Part shown: piece after piece, positions 48,713 through 58,190 of the stretch
How the letters are laid out: every line of letters begins with the position of its first letter
Position numbering within the stretch: the first letter of the stretch is position 1
Assembly: GCA_022820505.1 (NCBI GenBank)
Contig: JAJEFK010000005.1
Location: 34,598-98,597 of the forward strand
Direction: 5' to 3'
DNA: 64,000 nucleotides
DNA from: Acidimicrobiia bacterium
Lineage (GTDB): Bacteria; Actinomycetota; Acidimicrobiia; Acidimicrobiales; Poriferisodalaceae
The notes under the pieces: generated by a model
Told to the model about the DNA's origin: nothing
Database searches by the model: none
The model's input: the letters and a program-made list of their open reading frames with translations, nothing else
Translations under genes and position numbers: made by a program

Positions 48713-50079
48713 CGGGCTGCCCCTTCAGCGGCTTCCAGCGAGGCTGCATGGCGGGCGAACAGCGTGATGCGGTCTTCGCCGATCCGCTCGCGCTTCTCCG
48801 GATCGGTGATGCCCTGCCCCGGCTCCGAGGCCAAGCACAGCACGCCCAGCTTGCCTTCGTGCAGGTTGTGGTGGACCTGCCAGGCGGCCAAGCCCGTCTC
48901 GTCGAGCGTGAACGTCTTCGACAGGATCGGCTGGATGCGGCCCTGATCGATCAGGCGATTCATCGCCCACGCCTCGGCGTAGTTGGCGAAGTGGCTCGAC
49001 ACGATCCGCTTCAGCTTCATCCACAGGTGCCGGTTGTCGTATTCGATCATGTACCCGCTGGTGGCGGCGCACGTCACGACGGTGCCGCCGCGCTTGGCGG
49101 CGAACACCGATGCACCCATGGTGGACCGGCCTGGGTGCTCGAACACGATGTCGGGGTCGTCGCCGATGAGGCCGCGGACCTTCTTGCCGAAGCGCCGCCA
49201 TTCGCCTTCGTCCTGGGTGTTGGCGTCGCTCCAGAAGCGGTAGCCCTCGGCGCTCCGGTCGATGACGTGCTCCACGCCGAGCTGGCCGAGCAGCTCCGCC
49301 TTGTCGGGCGAGCTGACCACGCCGATGGGCACGCCGCCGCCGTTGAGCACGAGCTGGCAGGCGTAGCCGCCCAGCCCGCCCGTGGCGCCCCAGACGAGCA
49401 CCGAGTCGCCCTGCTTCATGCGAGCGGCGTTGTCGCCCACCAGCATCCGGTACGAGGTGGCAGCGCACAGCGCATTCACAGCCGCTTCCTCCCAGGACAG
49501 GTGCGCCGGCTTGGGCATGAGCTGGTTGGCCTTGACGATGGTGAGGTCCGCGAGGCCGCCGAAGTTGCTCTCGAAGCCCCAGATCCGCTGGTTGGAGGCC
49601 TTCATCGAGTCTTCGTGGGCGGCGGGATCCTGATCGTCGACGTAGTTGCAGTGAACGACCACCCGGTCGCCGGGGCGCCAATTGCGCACCGCCGATCCGC
49701 ACTGCAGCACGACGCCCGACGCATCCGAGCCGAGCACGTGGTAGTCGAGCGCGTGGCGGGCGCCCCAGCGGCTCTCCCGACCCAGCCGGTCCAGGAAGCC
49801 GAACGTGGGCAGGGGCTCGAAGATCGAGGTCCACACGGTGTTGAAGTTGATGGCGCTGGCCATCACCGCCAGGTACACCTCGTCGGGCGCGAGCTCGGGC
49901 GTGGCGACCTCGCCGATGTGGGTGGCCTCGCGCGGATCCTTGTCGGCCGAGGCACGGCCTTCGAACATCGTCTGCTCGTCGCGTACTACGTAGGCAGCCC
50001 TGAAGCTCTCCGGGATCGGCATGGCCTCAAGTTCGGGACCGGACGCGCCGGCATCGATGGCATCAGCGAACTGCTTCAC
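48709..50079 (-). CDS. ccr: Crotonyl-CoA carboxylase/reductase
   Basis: The 456-residue MDR-family enzyme reductively carboxylates crotonyl-CoA to ethylmalonyl-CoA, the key step of the ethylmalonyl-CoA pathway. The match is long: ASAINFNTVWTSIFEPLPTF, YHVLGSDASGVVL, HCNYVDDQDPAAHEDSM, WGFESNFGGLADLTIV, the nucleotide motif VWGATGGLGGYACQL, and FEHPGRSTMGASVF. GTG 50079 lies 8 bases after a TAGCGT box and precedes KQFADAI, the usual start region. It is divergent from the thiolase gene and overlaps mce. The pathway mutase is 27 kb away at 20-22 kb. Confidence 0.92.
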   Translation of the reverse strand: MKQFADAIDAGASGPELEAMPIPESFRAAYVVRDEQTMFEGRASADKDPREATHIGEVATPELAPDEVYLAVMASAINFNTVWTSIFEPLPTFGFLDRLGRESRWGARHALDYHVLGSDASGVVLQCGSAVRNWRPGDRVVVHCNYVDDQDPAAHEDSMKASNQRIWGFESNFGGLADLTIVKANQLMPKPAHLSWEEAAVNALCAATSYRMLVGDNAARMKQGDSVLVWGATGGLGGYACQLVLNGGGVPIGVVSSPDKAELLGQLGVEHVIDRSAEGYRFWSDANTQDEGEWRRFGKKVRGLIGDDPDIVFEHPGRSTMGASVFAAKRGGTVVTCAATSGYMIEYDNRHLWMKLKRIVSSHFANYAEAWAMNRLIDQGRIQPILSKTFTLDETGLAAWQVHHNLHEGKLGVLCLASEPGQGITDPEKRERIGEDRITLFARHAASLEAAEGAAR

Positions 50080-50087
50080 GGGCCCGA

Positions 50088-50093
50088 ACGCTA
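50088..50093 (-). promoter_or_regulatory. -10 box TAGCGT of ccr-mce
   Basis: TAGCGT on the minus strand lies 8 bases before the GTG at 50079. Confidence 0.5.
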
Positions 50094-50239
50094 ACGGCGC
50101 GCGAGAGCTGCAAGTTCCACTTTCTTGCACGCCGCAGCCGACGCTCGGGCAGCCTCGCAGGCCGTTTCGTACACTCGCCGTTCACAGGCCGGTGGCCGAC
50201 CCTGCAGGGCGGCGCATCGGTGCAGACGAGGGGGTTGCC

Positions 50240-51436
50240 ATGGCTCGTGATGCGGGGGCTGGTTCGGTCATCGTCGGAGGCGCACGCACGCCGATCGGCA
50301 AGTTCAACGGCGGGCTGGCCGGCCTCACCGGCGCACAGCTCGGCGGCATTGCGATCACCGGAGCGCTGGAGCGGTCTGGCATCGCAGCAGGCGACGTCGA
50401 CTACGTGATCATGGGGCAGGTGCTGCAGGCCGGTCAGGGCCAGATCACCGCCCGGCAGGCCGCAACCCACGCCGGCATCTCCATGGAGGTGCCGGCCATC
50501 ACCATCAACAAGGTGTGCCTGTCGGGCCTGAACGCCATCTACATGGCCGACCAGATGATCGCGGCCGGCGACGCCGACGTGGTCGTCGCGGGCGGCATGG
50601 AGTCGATGACCAATGCGCCGTACCTGCTGCCCGACGGCCGCAACGGCATGCGCATGGGCTCGGGCACCGTGCTCGACGCGATGATCCACGACGGCCTGTG
50701 GTGCGCCTTCGACGACGGTCACATGGGCGACGGCACCGAGCGGGACGCGGCGAGTGCGGGGATCTCGCGCAGCGCGATGGACGAGTACTCGGCCCAGTCG
50801 CACGAACGCGCTGCGGCCGCGCAGAAGGACGGCCGCTTCGACGACGAGATCGTGGCCGTCAGCATCCCTCAGCGCCGCGGCGAACCGCTGACCGTGCTCG
50901 ACGACGAAGGCATCCGGCCCGGAACCACCCCCGAGAGCCTGTCGGGCCTGCGGCCCGCGTTCGCATCCGACGGTGCGGTCACGGCCGGCAATGCATCCCA
51001 GATCTCCGACGGCGGCTGCGCGCTCGTGGTCATGTCGCCCGAAGCGGCTGCTGAGCGCGGCGTCGAGCCGCTGGCCGAAGTGGTGTCGTACGGCATGGTG
51101 GCGGGGCCCGACACCTGCCTGCTGCACCAGCCGGCGAATGCGATCCGCCGTGCGCTCGAGCGCACCGACGTGGACGTGTCCGACCTGTCGCTGTTCGAGA
51201 TCAATGAGGCCTTCGCCGCGGTAGCGCTCGCCTCGACCGAGGACCTGGGCGTCTCGCCAGAGATCGTCAACCCGAACGGCGGTGCGGTGGCGCTCGGCCA
51301 TCCCATCGGCATGTCGGGTGCTCGTCTGGCACTCACCCTCGCCAGCGAACTGCGCCGCCGCGGCGGCGGTCTCGGCGCAGCGGCGCTGTGCGGCGGTGGC
51401 GGCCAAGGCGACGCCATCGTCCTGAAGGTCGCGTAG
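50240..51436 (+). CDS. Acetyl-CoA C-acetyltransferase (thiolase)
   Basis: The 398-residue thiolase has SVIVGGARTPIGKFNGGLAG, the nucleophile Cys in TINKVCLSGLNAIYMADQ, GGMESMTNAPYLL, NEAFAAVALAS, the His of GHPIGMSGARLAL and the second Cys in CGGGGQGDAIVL. ATG 50240 follows GAGGGGG. The enzyme condenses two acetyl-CoA to acetoacetyl-CoA; next to ccr this is the first step of the ethylmalonyl-CoA pathway, though reversal for acyl-CoA breakdown is possible. Confidence 0.92.
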   Translation: MARDAGAGSVIVGGARTPIGKFNGGLAGLTGAQLGGIAITGALERSGIAAGDVDYVIMGQVLQAGQGQITARQAATHAGISMEVPAITINKVCLSGLNAIYMADQMIAAGDADVVVAGGMESMTNAPYLLPDGRNGMRMGSGTVLDAMIHDGLWCAFDDGHMGDGTERDAASAGISRSAMDEYSAQSHERAAAAQKDGRFDDEIVAVSIPQRRGEPLTVLDDEGIRPGTTPESLSGLRPAFASDGAVTAGNASQISDGGCALVVMSPEAAAERGVEPLAEVVSYGMVAGPDTCLLHQPANAIRRALERTDVDVSDLSLFEINEAFAAVALASTEDLGVSPEIVNPNGGAVALGHPIGMSGARLALTLASELRRRGGGLGAAALCGGGGQGDAIVLKVA

Positions 51437-51497
51437 CCGCCCCGTCCAGTCACTCCCGCCCCACGAACTCCTCGGGCCGGCAGCAGCGCGAGCCGGA

Positions 51498-51887
51498 TCA
51501 GGCGGCTTCGGGCCGGGCGATCACTTCGGTGGCAATGCTGAGCGGCCAGAGAGCAGCGTGCATGGCATCGCCGATCGCAGCGGCGTCGGCGGCGGGAACC
51601 TCCAGGTAGATGCGGCTCGCTGCGAGCAGCTCGGTCAACCGGGCGAAGGGGGCCGGGTCGACCAGCATCGCCCCGACGACGGCTGCCGGTGCGGTGGCGA
51701 TCGCCAGCAGCACGCCGCACGGATCGACGAACACCGCGGCGACGCCTCGCGGCGACGCACCGGCACTCAGGCACAGTGCTCGGGCGTGGCACGGGCCGGC
51801 CACCTTCACACGCTCGGCAGGCGACGGACGGAATACCGCTACCGGCAGGTCGCGTGATGTTCGGTTGCGGGGATCGAAGGCAGCCAT
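51498..51887 (-). CDS. Hypothetical protein, 129 aa
   Basis: The protein starts at ATG 51887 with AAGGAG 4 bases upstream. It is rich in Ala and Val, with hydrophobic stretches (RGVAAVFVDPCGVLLAIATA and AAVVGAMLVDPAPFARL) that look like buried strands rather than membrane helices, and it has three Cys. No family is recognised. It lies 77 bases downstream of recR on the same strand and converges on the thiolase gene. Confidence 0.6.
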   Translation of the reverse strand: MAAFDPRNRTSRDLPVAVFRPSPAERVKVAGPCHARALCLSAGASPRGVAAVFVDPCGVLLAIATAPAAVVGAMLVDPAPFARLTELLAASRIYLEVPAADAAAIGDAMHAALWPLSIATEVIARPEAA

Positions 51888-51964
51888 GGCACTCCTTGGG
51901 AGTGCAGGCCGCCGGGGAAGTGTCGGCCGGACCGTAGGCAGCGCCGGCCAACCCGTCCAGCGAT

Positions 51965-52561
<597 letters not shown>

Positions 52562-52595
52562 GTCTGTCCCCGCCGCTGGTGGTCGATCAAGGCTG

Positions 52596-54320
52596 TCAGG
52601 TCACACCCTCGTCGTCGCGGACCACCACCGAGCCCGGGAAGCGATCCACGATCCGCTGCACCTTGTCCTGCTGCGAGGATGCAGGCGCAGCGGAGTCCTG
52701 CGAAGGCACTGATGGGGTCGGGCCGGCAGTCTCGGCCGGTTGCGCAACGTCCTCGGGCGGAGGACCAGGTGCACTGCTTGGATCGGACACCTCAAGGCGG
52801 ACTGTTTGATCGAGCAACTCCGACAGGATGGGCTCCACCTCGTTGCCGCGACGGCGGGCCTGCGCAAGGGGCACGCCTTCGTTCAGCCGGACGGTCACCA
52901 CATTGCGCTCGTGAGCGAGAACGGTTGCGTCGCGGAACAAGCCTGCTGCGACCGGACGCAGCTTCCCGACAATCAGGGATTCCCACATGCGCTGAAGATC
53001 CCCTGCTGTCATCGCAGCGCCGGAAGCCGCAACCGGCTCGTCCGCCGTGGGCGGCTGCCGGTCTGCCTCGGGCGACGGAGCGGGAGCCGTAGGCGGCGTT
53101 GCCGGAGGCGGGGGCGGCGTGGCGGCAGGCGGAGCATCGAGCGAAGGAGGCGCTGTGGTTGCGGCCATCGCCGCTCGGGCGGCAGCGGGGCCGGCGGTGG
53201 GAGGCGCCGGAGCGTCGGCTGCGCCACGGGCTGGCGCTGCAGCGGAAGGACCCGCGTCCGGCGTGCCGGCGCCCAGCAGATCATCGGCGAGCAGGCCCAC
53301 CAGCGCTGCTTCCAGCGTCAGGCGACGGTCGGCCGATTGGGGCATCTGTGCCAAGGCGCTGCCGAGCGCCTCGAGTGCTCGCACGTTGGCACGGCGGCCC
53401 ATCGCATTGCTCAGCTCCCGCGCCGAGGCGATGTCAGCCGCTGGCAGCTCAGCGGGCTCCACGCCGGCACCCACCAGGAACATGTCACGCAGGCGGCGGG
53501 CGGTTCGCTCGGCCAGGTCGCGGGCATCGACGCCCGCAGCAGTGGCCGCGGCCACTGCGATGAGCGTCGCGGCCAGGTCGGCGCGCGCCAGCGCCTGCAC
53601 CAGCGCGTTCACATCGGTGCGATCGTCGGGGATGCCGCCTGCCGCCAGCACCGTGTCGAGCGCCGACAGCGCATCGCGCACCGACCCGGCGCCGCGTTCG
53701 GTCACATAGTCGACGACAGCGTCATCGACCGGCGCCCCGGCCGCTTCGGCGATGGCTCGCACATGCGGCGCCATCTCGTCGGCACCTACCAGCGACAGCT
53801 CGAACTGCTGCGTGCGGCTGCGGATGGTGGGCAGCACCTTGTTCGGATCGGTGGTGGCCAAGATGAACACCACGTGGGACGGCGGTTCCTCCAACGTCTT
53901 GAGCAGCGCATTGGATGCCGCCGCAGAGAGCATGTGCACCTCGTCGAGCAGGTACACCTTGCGTCGCCCGGAGCTGACCAGGGCCGCCTTCTCGGTCATG
54001 TCCCGTATGTGGTTCACCGAGTTGTTGGACGCCGCGTCGAGCTCGATGAGGTCCATCGAGGTGCCCGCCGCAACGGCAATGCAGCTGTCGCAGATGCCGC
54101 ACGGCTCCCCGTCGTCGGTCAGCGCCTCGCAGTTGAGTGCCTTGGCCAGGATGCGGGCCGTGGATGTCTTGCCGGTGCCGCGGGGACCGCTCAGCAGGTA
54201 CGCGTGCCCGACACGATCCTCGCGTACGGCGTTGCGCAAGGCCCGAACCAGGTGCGGCTGTCCGACCACCTCCGCAAACCGCTGAGGCCGGAACCTCCGG
54301 TAAAGCGACTGGTGCTGCAT
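52596..54320 (-). CDS. dnaX: DNA polymerase III subunits gamma and tau
   Basis: The 574-residue clamp-loader ATPase has [16 protein letters not shown], Walker [19 protein letters not shown], the zinc-binding [17 protein letters not shown], Walker [12 protein letters not shown], and sensor 1 with the arginine finger ([21 protein letters not shown]). A long Pro/Ala-rich linker covers residues of about 360-450 before the C-terminal tau region. ATG 54320 lies 9 bases after a TAGGAT box. The upstream SRP RNA and tRNA-Ser on the opposite strand match the common dnaX-SRP RNA neighbourhood. Confidence 0.94.
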   Translation of the reverse strand: MQHQSLYRRFRPQRFAEVVGQPHLVRALRNAVREDRVGHAYLLSGPRGTGKTSTARILAKALNCEALTDDGEPCGICDSCIAVAAGTSMDLIELDAASNNSVNHIRDMTEKAALVSSGRRKVYLLDEVHMLSAAASNALLKTLEEPPSHVVFILATTDPNKVLPTIRSRTQQFELSLVGADEMAPHVRAIAEAAGAPVDDAVVDYVTERGAGSVRDALSALDTVLAAGGIPDDRTDVNALVQALARADLAATLIAVAAATAAGVDARDLAERTARRLRDMFLVGAGVEPAELPAADIASARELSNAMGRRANVRALEALGSALAQMPQSADRRLTLEAALVGLLADDLLGAGTPDAGPSAAAPARGAADAPAPPTAGPAAARAAMAATTAPPSLDAPPAATPPPPPATPPTAPAPSPEADRQPPTADEPVAASGAAMTAGDLQRMWESLIVGKLRPVAAGLFRDATVLAHERNVVTVRLNEGVPLAQARRRGNEVEPILSELLDQTVRLEVSDPSSAPGPPPEDVAQPAETAGPTPSVPSQDSAAPASSQQDKVQRIVDRFPGSVVVRDDEGVT

Positions 54321-54329
54321 CTCGCGGCG

Positions 54330-54335
54330 ATCCTA
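54330..54335 (-). promoter_or_regulatory. -10 box TAGGAT of dnaX
   Basis: TAGGAT on the minus strand lies 9 bases before the dnaX ATG. Confidence 0.4.
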
Positions 54336-54363
54336 ACTGTGACTCTTCGGCAGGCTCTGCGGT

Positions 54364-54369
54364 TATCGT
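54364..54369 (+). promoter_or_regulatory. -10 box TATCGT of the SRP RNA
   Basis: TATCGT lies 7 bases before the 5' end of the folded RNA (54377). Because the RNA end is set by pairing, this calibrates the distance from -10 box to transcript start in this genome. Confidence 0.6.
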
Positions 54370-54376
54370 TCGGGGC

Positions 54377-54512
54377 GTGTCGCCGTCTGACGTGGCGGCC
54401 GGGTCCTGTGCGACGGCGACCCGTGAACCGAGTCAGGGCCGGGAGGCAGCAGCTCTCAGCGGACCTCGTTGTGTGCCGCAGATCGCCTGGCCGCCTCGCC
54501 AGACGGCGACAC
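54377..54512 (+). ncRNA. ffs: Signal recognition particle RNA (small bacterial SRP RNA)
   Basis: The ends pair over 13 bp: GTGTCGCCGTCTG (54377-54389) with CAGACGGCGACAC (54500-54512). After an internal loop, GGCGGCC pairs with GGCCGCC. The Ffh-binding core reads CCCGTGAACCGAGTCAGG, then GCCGGGAGGC, then AGCAGC, which matches the SRP helix 8 consensus with a GNRA-type loop (GGGA). Placement beside dnaX and a tRNA-Ser is typical. It guides Ffh to ribosomes making membrane proteins. The exact ends are estimated from pairing. Confidence 0.85.
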
Positions 54513-54554
54513 GCCTGCCTCACACCGATCGACCTGCGAACGGTGTATCGGTAC

Positions 54555-54643
54555 GGAGAGTTGCCAGAGTGGACGAATGGGCTCGCTTGGAAAGCGTGTG
54601 AGGCTTTCATCGGCCTCCGTGGGTTCGAATCCCACACTCTCCG
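54555..54643 (+). tRNA. tRNA-Ser (anticodon GGA)
   Basis: The acceptor stem GGAGAGT (54555-54561) pairs with ACTCTCC (54636-54642), and the discriminator is G. The anticodon loop contains TTGGAAA (GGA), a long variable arm (GTGAGGCTTTCATCGGCCTC) marks a class II tRNA, and the T arm is GTGGGTTCGAATCCCAC. CCA is not encoded. Confidence 0.95.
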
Positions 54644-54662
54644 CATGTCAGACTGAGCAGTG

Positions 54663-55661
54663 ATGACCAGCTCCGGGCTGCCCACTCGGGACGCCAAGGG
54701 TTACGAGCCGGACCTGCCCATCTCGGTGTCCACGATCCTGGACTGGCCGCCGCGGCCGCTGGCGACCCTGCGGCACATCTCACTCATGATGCTCCCCCAG
54801 GGAATGCTCTGGGTGGCGATGTCGGCGGTGGTGTGGAACTTCTTCACGCCGTCCATGGAGCGCATGGCCAGCCTGCACCCCAGGTGGATCTTGGAGATCT
54901 ACTTCCGCAACGTGGTGCTGTTCACGCTGGTTGCGGGGACGCTGCACGTGGCGCTGTACGTGAGGCGGGTGCAGCAGCAGCGCTACAAGTACAACCGCCA
55001 GTGGCTCAGCACCACCAACCGGGCGTTCCTGTGGAACAACCAGACCCGCGACAACATCTTCTGGTGCCTGGTCAGCGGCTGCGCCGTCTGGTCGGCCTAT
55101 GAGGCACTGACCATGTGGTTCTACGCCAACGACTGGATCCCGTCGGTGGAGTGGGGAACCTGGTGGCCGTACATCTGCGCGCTCACCGTGATTGCGTCGC
55201 TGTGGTCGGTGGTGCACTTCTATTGCATCCACCGGGTGCTGCACATGCGCTGGGTCTACGACCACGTGCACTACCTGCATCACCGCAACGTGAACACCGG
55301 GCCGTGGAGCGGGCTGTCGATGCACCCGGTCGAGCACATGATGTACCTCAGCATGATCGTGCTGTGGTGGGTGGTGCCCGCCCACCCGTTCATCCTGATC
55401 CTCACCCTGCTGTCCAACGCCGTGGCCACCTCGTTCTCCCACTCGGGATTCGAGCGCTTCGAGATCGGCAAGCGCGAGGGGCCGACGATGGCCGGCGCCG
55501 ACTACTTCCACCACCTGCATCATCGCTACTTCGAGTGCAACTACGGCAACCGGCCCGTGCCGCTCGACAAGCTGTTCGGCACCTTCCACGACGGCACTCC
55601 CGAGGCCCACGCCCGGATGCGTGAGCGAGCCAAACGGAGGCGCGGCATCACTGCCGCTTGA
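54663..55661 (+). CDS. Sterol desaturase/fatty acid hydroxylase superfamily membrane protein
   Basis: The 332-residue protein starts at ATG 54663 (a GTG at 54660 is in frame), 19 bases after tRNA-Ser. It has several membrane helices and the eight-histidine di-iron pattern of the superfamily: HRVLH, HYLHHR, HPVEH, and HHLHHRYFECNYG near the end. Such enzymes hydroxylate or desaturate sterols, carotenoids or lipid chains at the membrane; the substrate is unknown. Confidence 0.85.
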   Translation: MTSSGLPTRDAKGYEPDLPISVSTILDWPPRPLATLRHISLMMLPQGMLWVAMSAVVWNFFTPSMERMASLHPRWILEIYFRNVVLFTLVAGTLHVALYVRRVQQQRYKYNRQWLSTTNRAFLWNNQTRDNIFWCLVSGCAVWSAYEALTMWFYANDWIPSVEWGTWWPYICALTVIASLWSVVHFYCIHRVLHMRWVYDHVHYLHHRNVNTGPWSGLSMHPVEHMMYLSMIVLWWVVPAHPFILILTLLSNAVATSFSHSGFERFEIGKREGPTMAGADYFHHLHHRYFECNYGNRPVPLDKLFGTFHDGTPEAHARMRERAKRRRGITAA

Positions 55662-55716
55662 GACCGTTGCCTGACGCTGCCGCTTGACATTGGGCAGCAG
55701 CGGCCACACTGCGGGT

Positions 55717-56163
55717 GTGACAGACGAAGCAGCCATCGAGTTGGCGTTGGAACAAGCCCGGCTGGCTGCGGCGGCCGGCGAGGTGCCGGTCGGCGCTGTG
55801 GTGATCGTCGACGGCCAGGTGCTGGCCGCACGGCACAACGAGCGCGAGACCACCAACGACCCCACTGCGCACGCCGAGGTGCTGGCCCTGCGCGATGCCG
55901 CCGCGGCGATCGGCGACTGGCGGCTGAGCGGCGCAACGCTGGCCGTGACGCTCGAGCCATGCCCGATGTGCGCGGGGGCTGCGCTGTCAGCCCGGGTGGC
56001 CCGGGTGGTGTTCGGGGCATACGACCCCAAGGCGGGTGCCGCGGGAACGCACTACAACCTGCTGGTGGACCCCCGCTTCAACCACAACGCCGAGGTAGTA
56101 GGTGGCGTGCTCGAAAACGAGTGCGGCGCCCTGCTCAGCGAGTTCTTCAGCGCCCACCGCTGA
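55717..56163 (+). CDS. tadA: tRNA-specific adenosine deaminase
   Basis: The 148-residue enzyme makes inosine at the wobble position of tRNA-Arg. The zinc and catalytic sites are DPTAHAEVLALRDAA (His-Ala-Glu) and LEPCPMCAGAALSARV (PCxxC), with NLLVDPRFNHNAEVVGG near the end. GTG 55717 precedes the first helix (DEAAIELALEQARLAA). It is convergent with the tRNA-Ser(CGA) gene. Confidence 0.92.
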   Translation: MTDEAAIELALEQARLAAAAGEVPVGAVVIVDGQVLAARHNERETTNDPTAHAEVLALRDAAAAIGDWRLSGATLAVTLEPCPMCAGAALSARVARVVFGAYDPKAGAAGTHYNLLVDPRFNHNAEVVGGVLENECGALLSEFFSAHR

Positions 56164-56211
56164 TTCGCTCACGGCGCAGCCGCACGACGCTCGGCAGCGG
56201 CCGGTGTGTGG

Positions 56212-56298
56212 CGGAAGGTGTGGGATTCGAACCCACGGTGACCCGAAGGCCACAACGGTTTTCGAGACCGCCCCATTCGTCCGCTCTGGCAACCTTCC
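56212..56298 (-). tRNA. tRNA-Ser (anticodon CGA)
   Basis: On the minus strand the acceptor GGAAGGT (56292-56298) pairs with ACCTTCC, and the discriminator is G (56212). The anticodon loop CTCGAAA gives CGA. The long variable arm (GTGGCCTTCGGGTCAC) forms a stem, and the T arm is GTGGGTTCGAATCCCAC. Confidence 0.95.
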
Positions 56299-56405
56299 GC
56301 AGCGCACCCTATCGACGCCTGCACGGCTGACCGCTTGGCTCGCAGCCCGGCTGGCGTGGCGTAATTCGGTCGCGACGCGGACGAATTCGTGACAGCCTCA
56401 GAGCC

Positions 56406-57881
56406 GTGAGCAGCGCTGTCGAAGGCATCAGGGCAACGGCCGGGGACCCGGCAGGCCAGCCCGACGGCACGTGGTCGGTCTCGGACCTGACGGCCGCAGT
56501 CGGCGACACGATCAAGCAGGCCTTCCCCAGTGAGGTCTGGGTGCGCGGCGAGATCATCGGCTACTCGGTGGCGGCGAGCGGCCACATCTACTTCAACCTC
56601 ATCGAGCCGGGTTCGGGCAACGATCGCCGTGGCGCCCGCATGCGGGTGGCGCTGTTCAAGGGGCGCCAGCGCCTGGTGAACCGCGATCTCGCCACAGCCG
56701 GCGGTCTGACGCTCGACGACGGCATCGAGGTGCGGATCCGCGCCGAAGTGGAGTACTACGCCGGCAGCGGGCAGGTGCAGCTCATCATGAGCGGCGTCGA
56801 CCCGCACTTCACCCTGGGCGTGCTGGCTGCCGACCGGGAGCGGATTCTCGCCGAACTGGCCGAATCGGGTCTGCTGCGGCGCAACGCCGCTGTGCCGCTG
56901 CCGCTGGTGCCGCTGCGGGTCGGGCTCGTGACGGCCGACGGCAGCGCAGCCCACGCCGACTTCACCCATGAGCTGGCGGCAAGCGGTTACGCGTTCGAAG
57001 TGCTGCTGTGCGACGCCCGAGTGCAGGGCGTCACGGCCGAGACCGATCTGGTAGCTGCGCTGCACACGCTCGGGCAGACCGACGTCGACGTGATCGCCGT
57101 GGTGCGCGGCGGTGGCGATCGCACCGACCTGCTGGCGTTCGACCTCGCGAGCGTGGCAAAGGCCATTGCGCTGTGCCCGCTGCCAGTGTTCTGCGGGATC
57201 GGTCACGAGATCGACACCTCGGTGGCCGACCAAGTGGCACACACGGCTGCCAAAACTCCGACGGCTTGCGCCGCCGCGCTCGTCGCCCATGTCGCCGCGT
57301 TCGACGAACGCCTGGCTCGAACCCATCGCGAGGTGGACCGGCTTGCCCGCTCCCGGGCCGCTGCCGCAGCGGCACGCCTCGCCACTGCTCGGAACGCGCT
57401 GGGTCTGCAGGCCGAACGCCGCCTTGCCCGCCCGCGCGCGTGGCTCGGCGAGGCTCGGCTACGGCTGGGCCATCACACGCAACGTCACTGCCGCACTGCC
57501 GCCGGCAAGCTCGCCGGCGCCCGCCAAGCGCTGCAGCGCAGCCGTAGCCATGTGCAGCGCGGCGCGGTGTCGCTCGCTTCCCAAGGACCCCGGTTAGAAC
57601 GAGCCTCGGCGCGACGCCTTGGCGCCGCGAAGGCCCGGCTGCGCGCTGCATCGGCACTGGTGTCGGCGGTTGGGCCCAAGCGAACCCTGGCCCGCGGATT
57701 CTCGATCACACGCGCGGCTGACGGCAGCATCGTGCGCCAGATGCCTGCCGCTGGCGACACGATCTCCACCGAAACCCAGCACGCCGTGTTTGCCAGCGTT
57801 GTGCGAGACGACCACGCGACCGGCGATGAGCCCAACAGGCTGGCTGACGGTCCGACAACGGGAAGGACAACTGATGGCTGA
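56406..57881 (+). CDS. xseA: Exodeoxyribonuclease VII large subunit
   Basis: The 491-residue protein has the N-terminal OB fold (EVWVRGEIIGYSVAASGHIYFNLIE), the nuclease core with VVRGGGDRTDLLAFD, CPLPVFCGIGHEIDTSVADQVAHTAAKTPTACA, a long coiled-coil of Ala/Arg/Leu helices (residues about 300-440) and the tail RGFSITRAADGSIV. With XseB it degrades single-stranded DNA. The GTG start is at 56406. xseB overlaps the stop by 8 bases. Confidence 0.93.
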   Translation: MSSAVEGIRATAGDPAGQPDGTWSVSDLTAAVGDTIKQAFPSEVWVRGEIIGYSVAASGHIYFNLIEPGSGNDRRGARMRVALFKGRQRLVNRDLATAGGLTLDDGIEVRIRAEVEYYAGSGQVQLIMSGVDPHFTLGVLAADRERILAELAESGLLRRNAAVPLPLVPLRVGLVTADGSAAHADFTHELAASGYAFEVLLCDARVQGVTAETDLVAALHTLGQTDVDVIAVVRGGGDRTDLLAFDLASVAKAIALCPLPVFCGIGHEIDTSVADQVAHTAAKTPTACAAALVAHVAAFDERLARTHREVDRLARSRAAAAAARLATARNALGLQAERRLARPRAWLGEARLRLGHHTQRHCRTAAGKLAGARQALQRSRSHVQRGAVSLASQGPRLERASARRLGAAKARLRAASALVSAVGPKRTLARGFSITRAADGSIVRQMPAAGDTISTETQHAVFASVVRDDHATGDEPNRLADGPTTGRTTDG

Positions 57882-58131
57882 AGAAGCCGACAACAGCGCG
57901 GACCCGGGTGATGCCGAGTTCGGTGGCTACGCCGAGTCGATGGCCGAGCTCGAGGGCATCTTGGCGAGCCTTGAGAGCGACGACGTCGACATCGACACGC
58001 TGGCGTCGCAGGTCGAGCGAGCCTCCCTGCTGATTGCACACTGCGAAGGGCGCCTACGCGCCACTGAGCTGTCGCTGACCAGCATCCTCGCTCAGCATGA
58101 TCCGGCGGCGACTGCGGAGGAAGACTCCTGA
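57874..58131 (+). CDS. xseB: Exodeoxyribonuclease VII small subunit
   Basis: The 85-residue acidic protein has the XseB helical pair YAESMAELEGILASLESDDVDIDTL and ERASLLIAHCEGRL. ATG 57874 follows GGAAGG and overlaps the xseA stop, so synthesis of the two subunits is coupled. Confidence 0.9.
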   Translation: MAEEADNSADPGDAEFGGYAESMAELEGILASLESDDVDIDTLASQVERASLLIAHCEGRLRATELSLTSILAQHDPAATAEEDS

Positions 58132-58152
58132 GCCGTGGCCGTAGGGGCATGT

Positions 58153-58190
58153 GTGGACCGAGGGAGTTGGTGGGCGCTCCCCCGGTCCAC
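58153..58190 (+). terminator. Stem-loop downstream of xseAB
   Basis: GTGGACCG pairs with CGGTCCAC and, after one mismatch, GGGAG pairs with CTCCC around a 10-base loop. It begins 22 bases after the xseB stop. There is no U-tract. Confidence 0.6.

Noticed and set aside
54137..54601. Plus-strand frame running through the dnaX start, SRP RNA and tRNA-Ser
   Set aside because: The region is explained by the dnaX 5' end, the folded SRP RNA and the tRNA; the translation is Arg/Pro-rich with no protein character.
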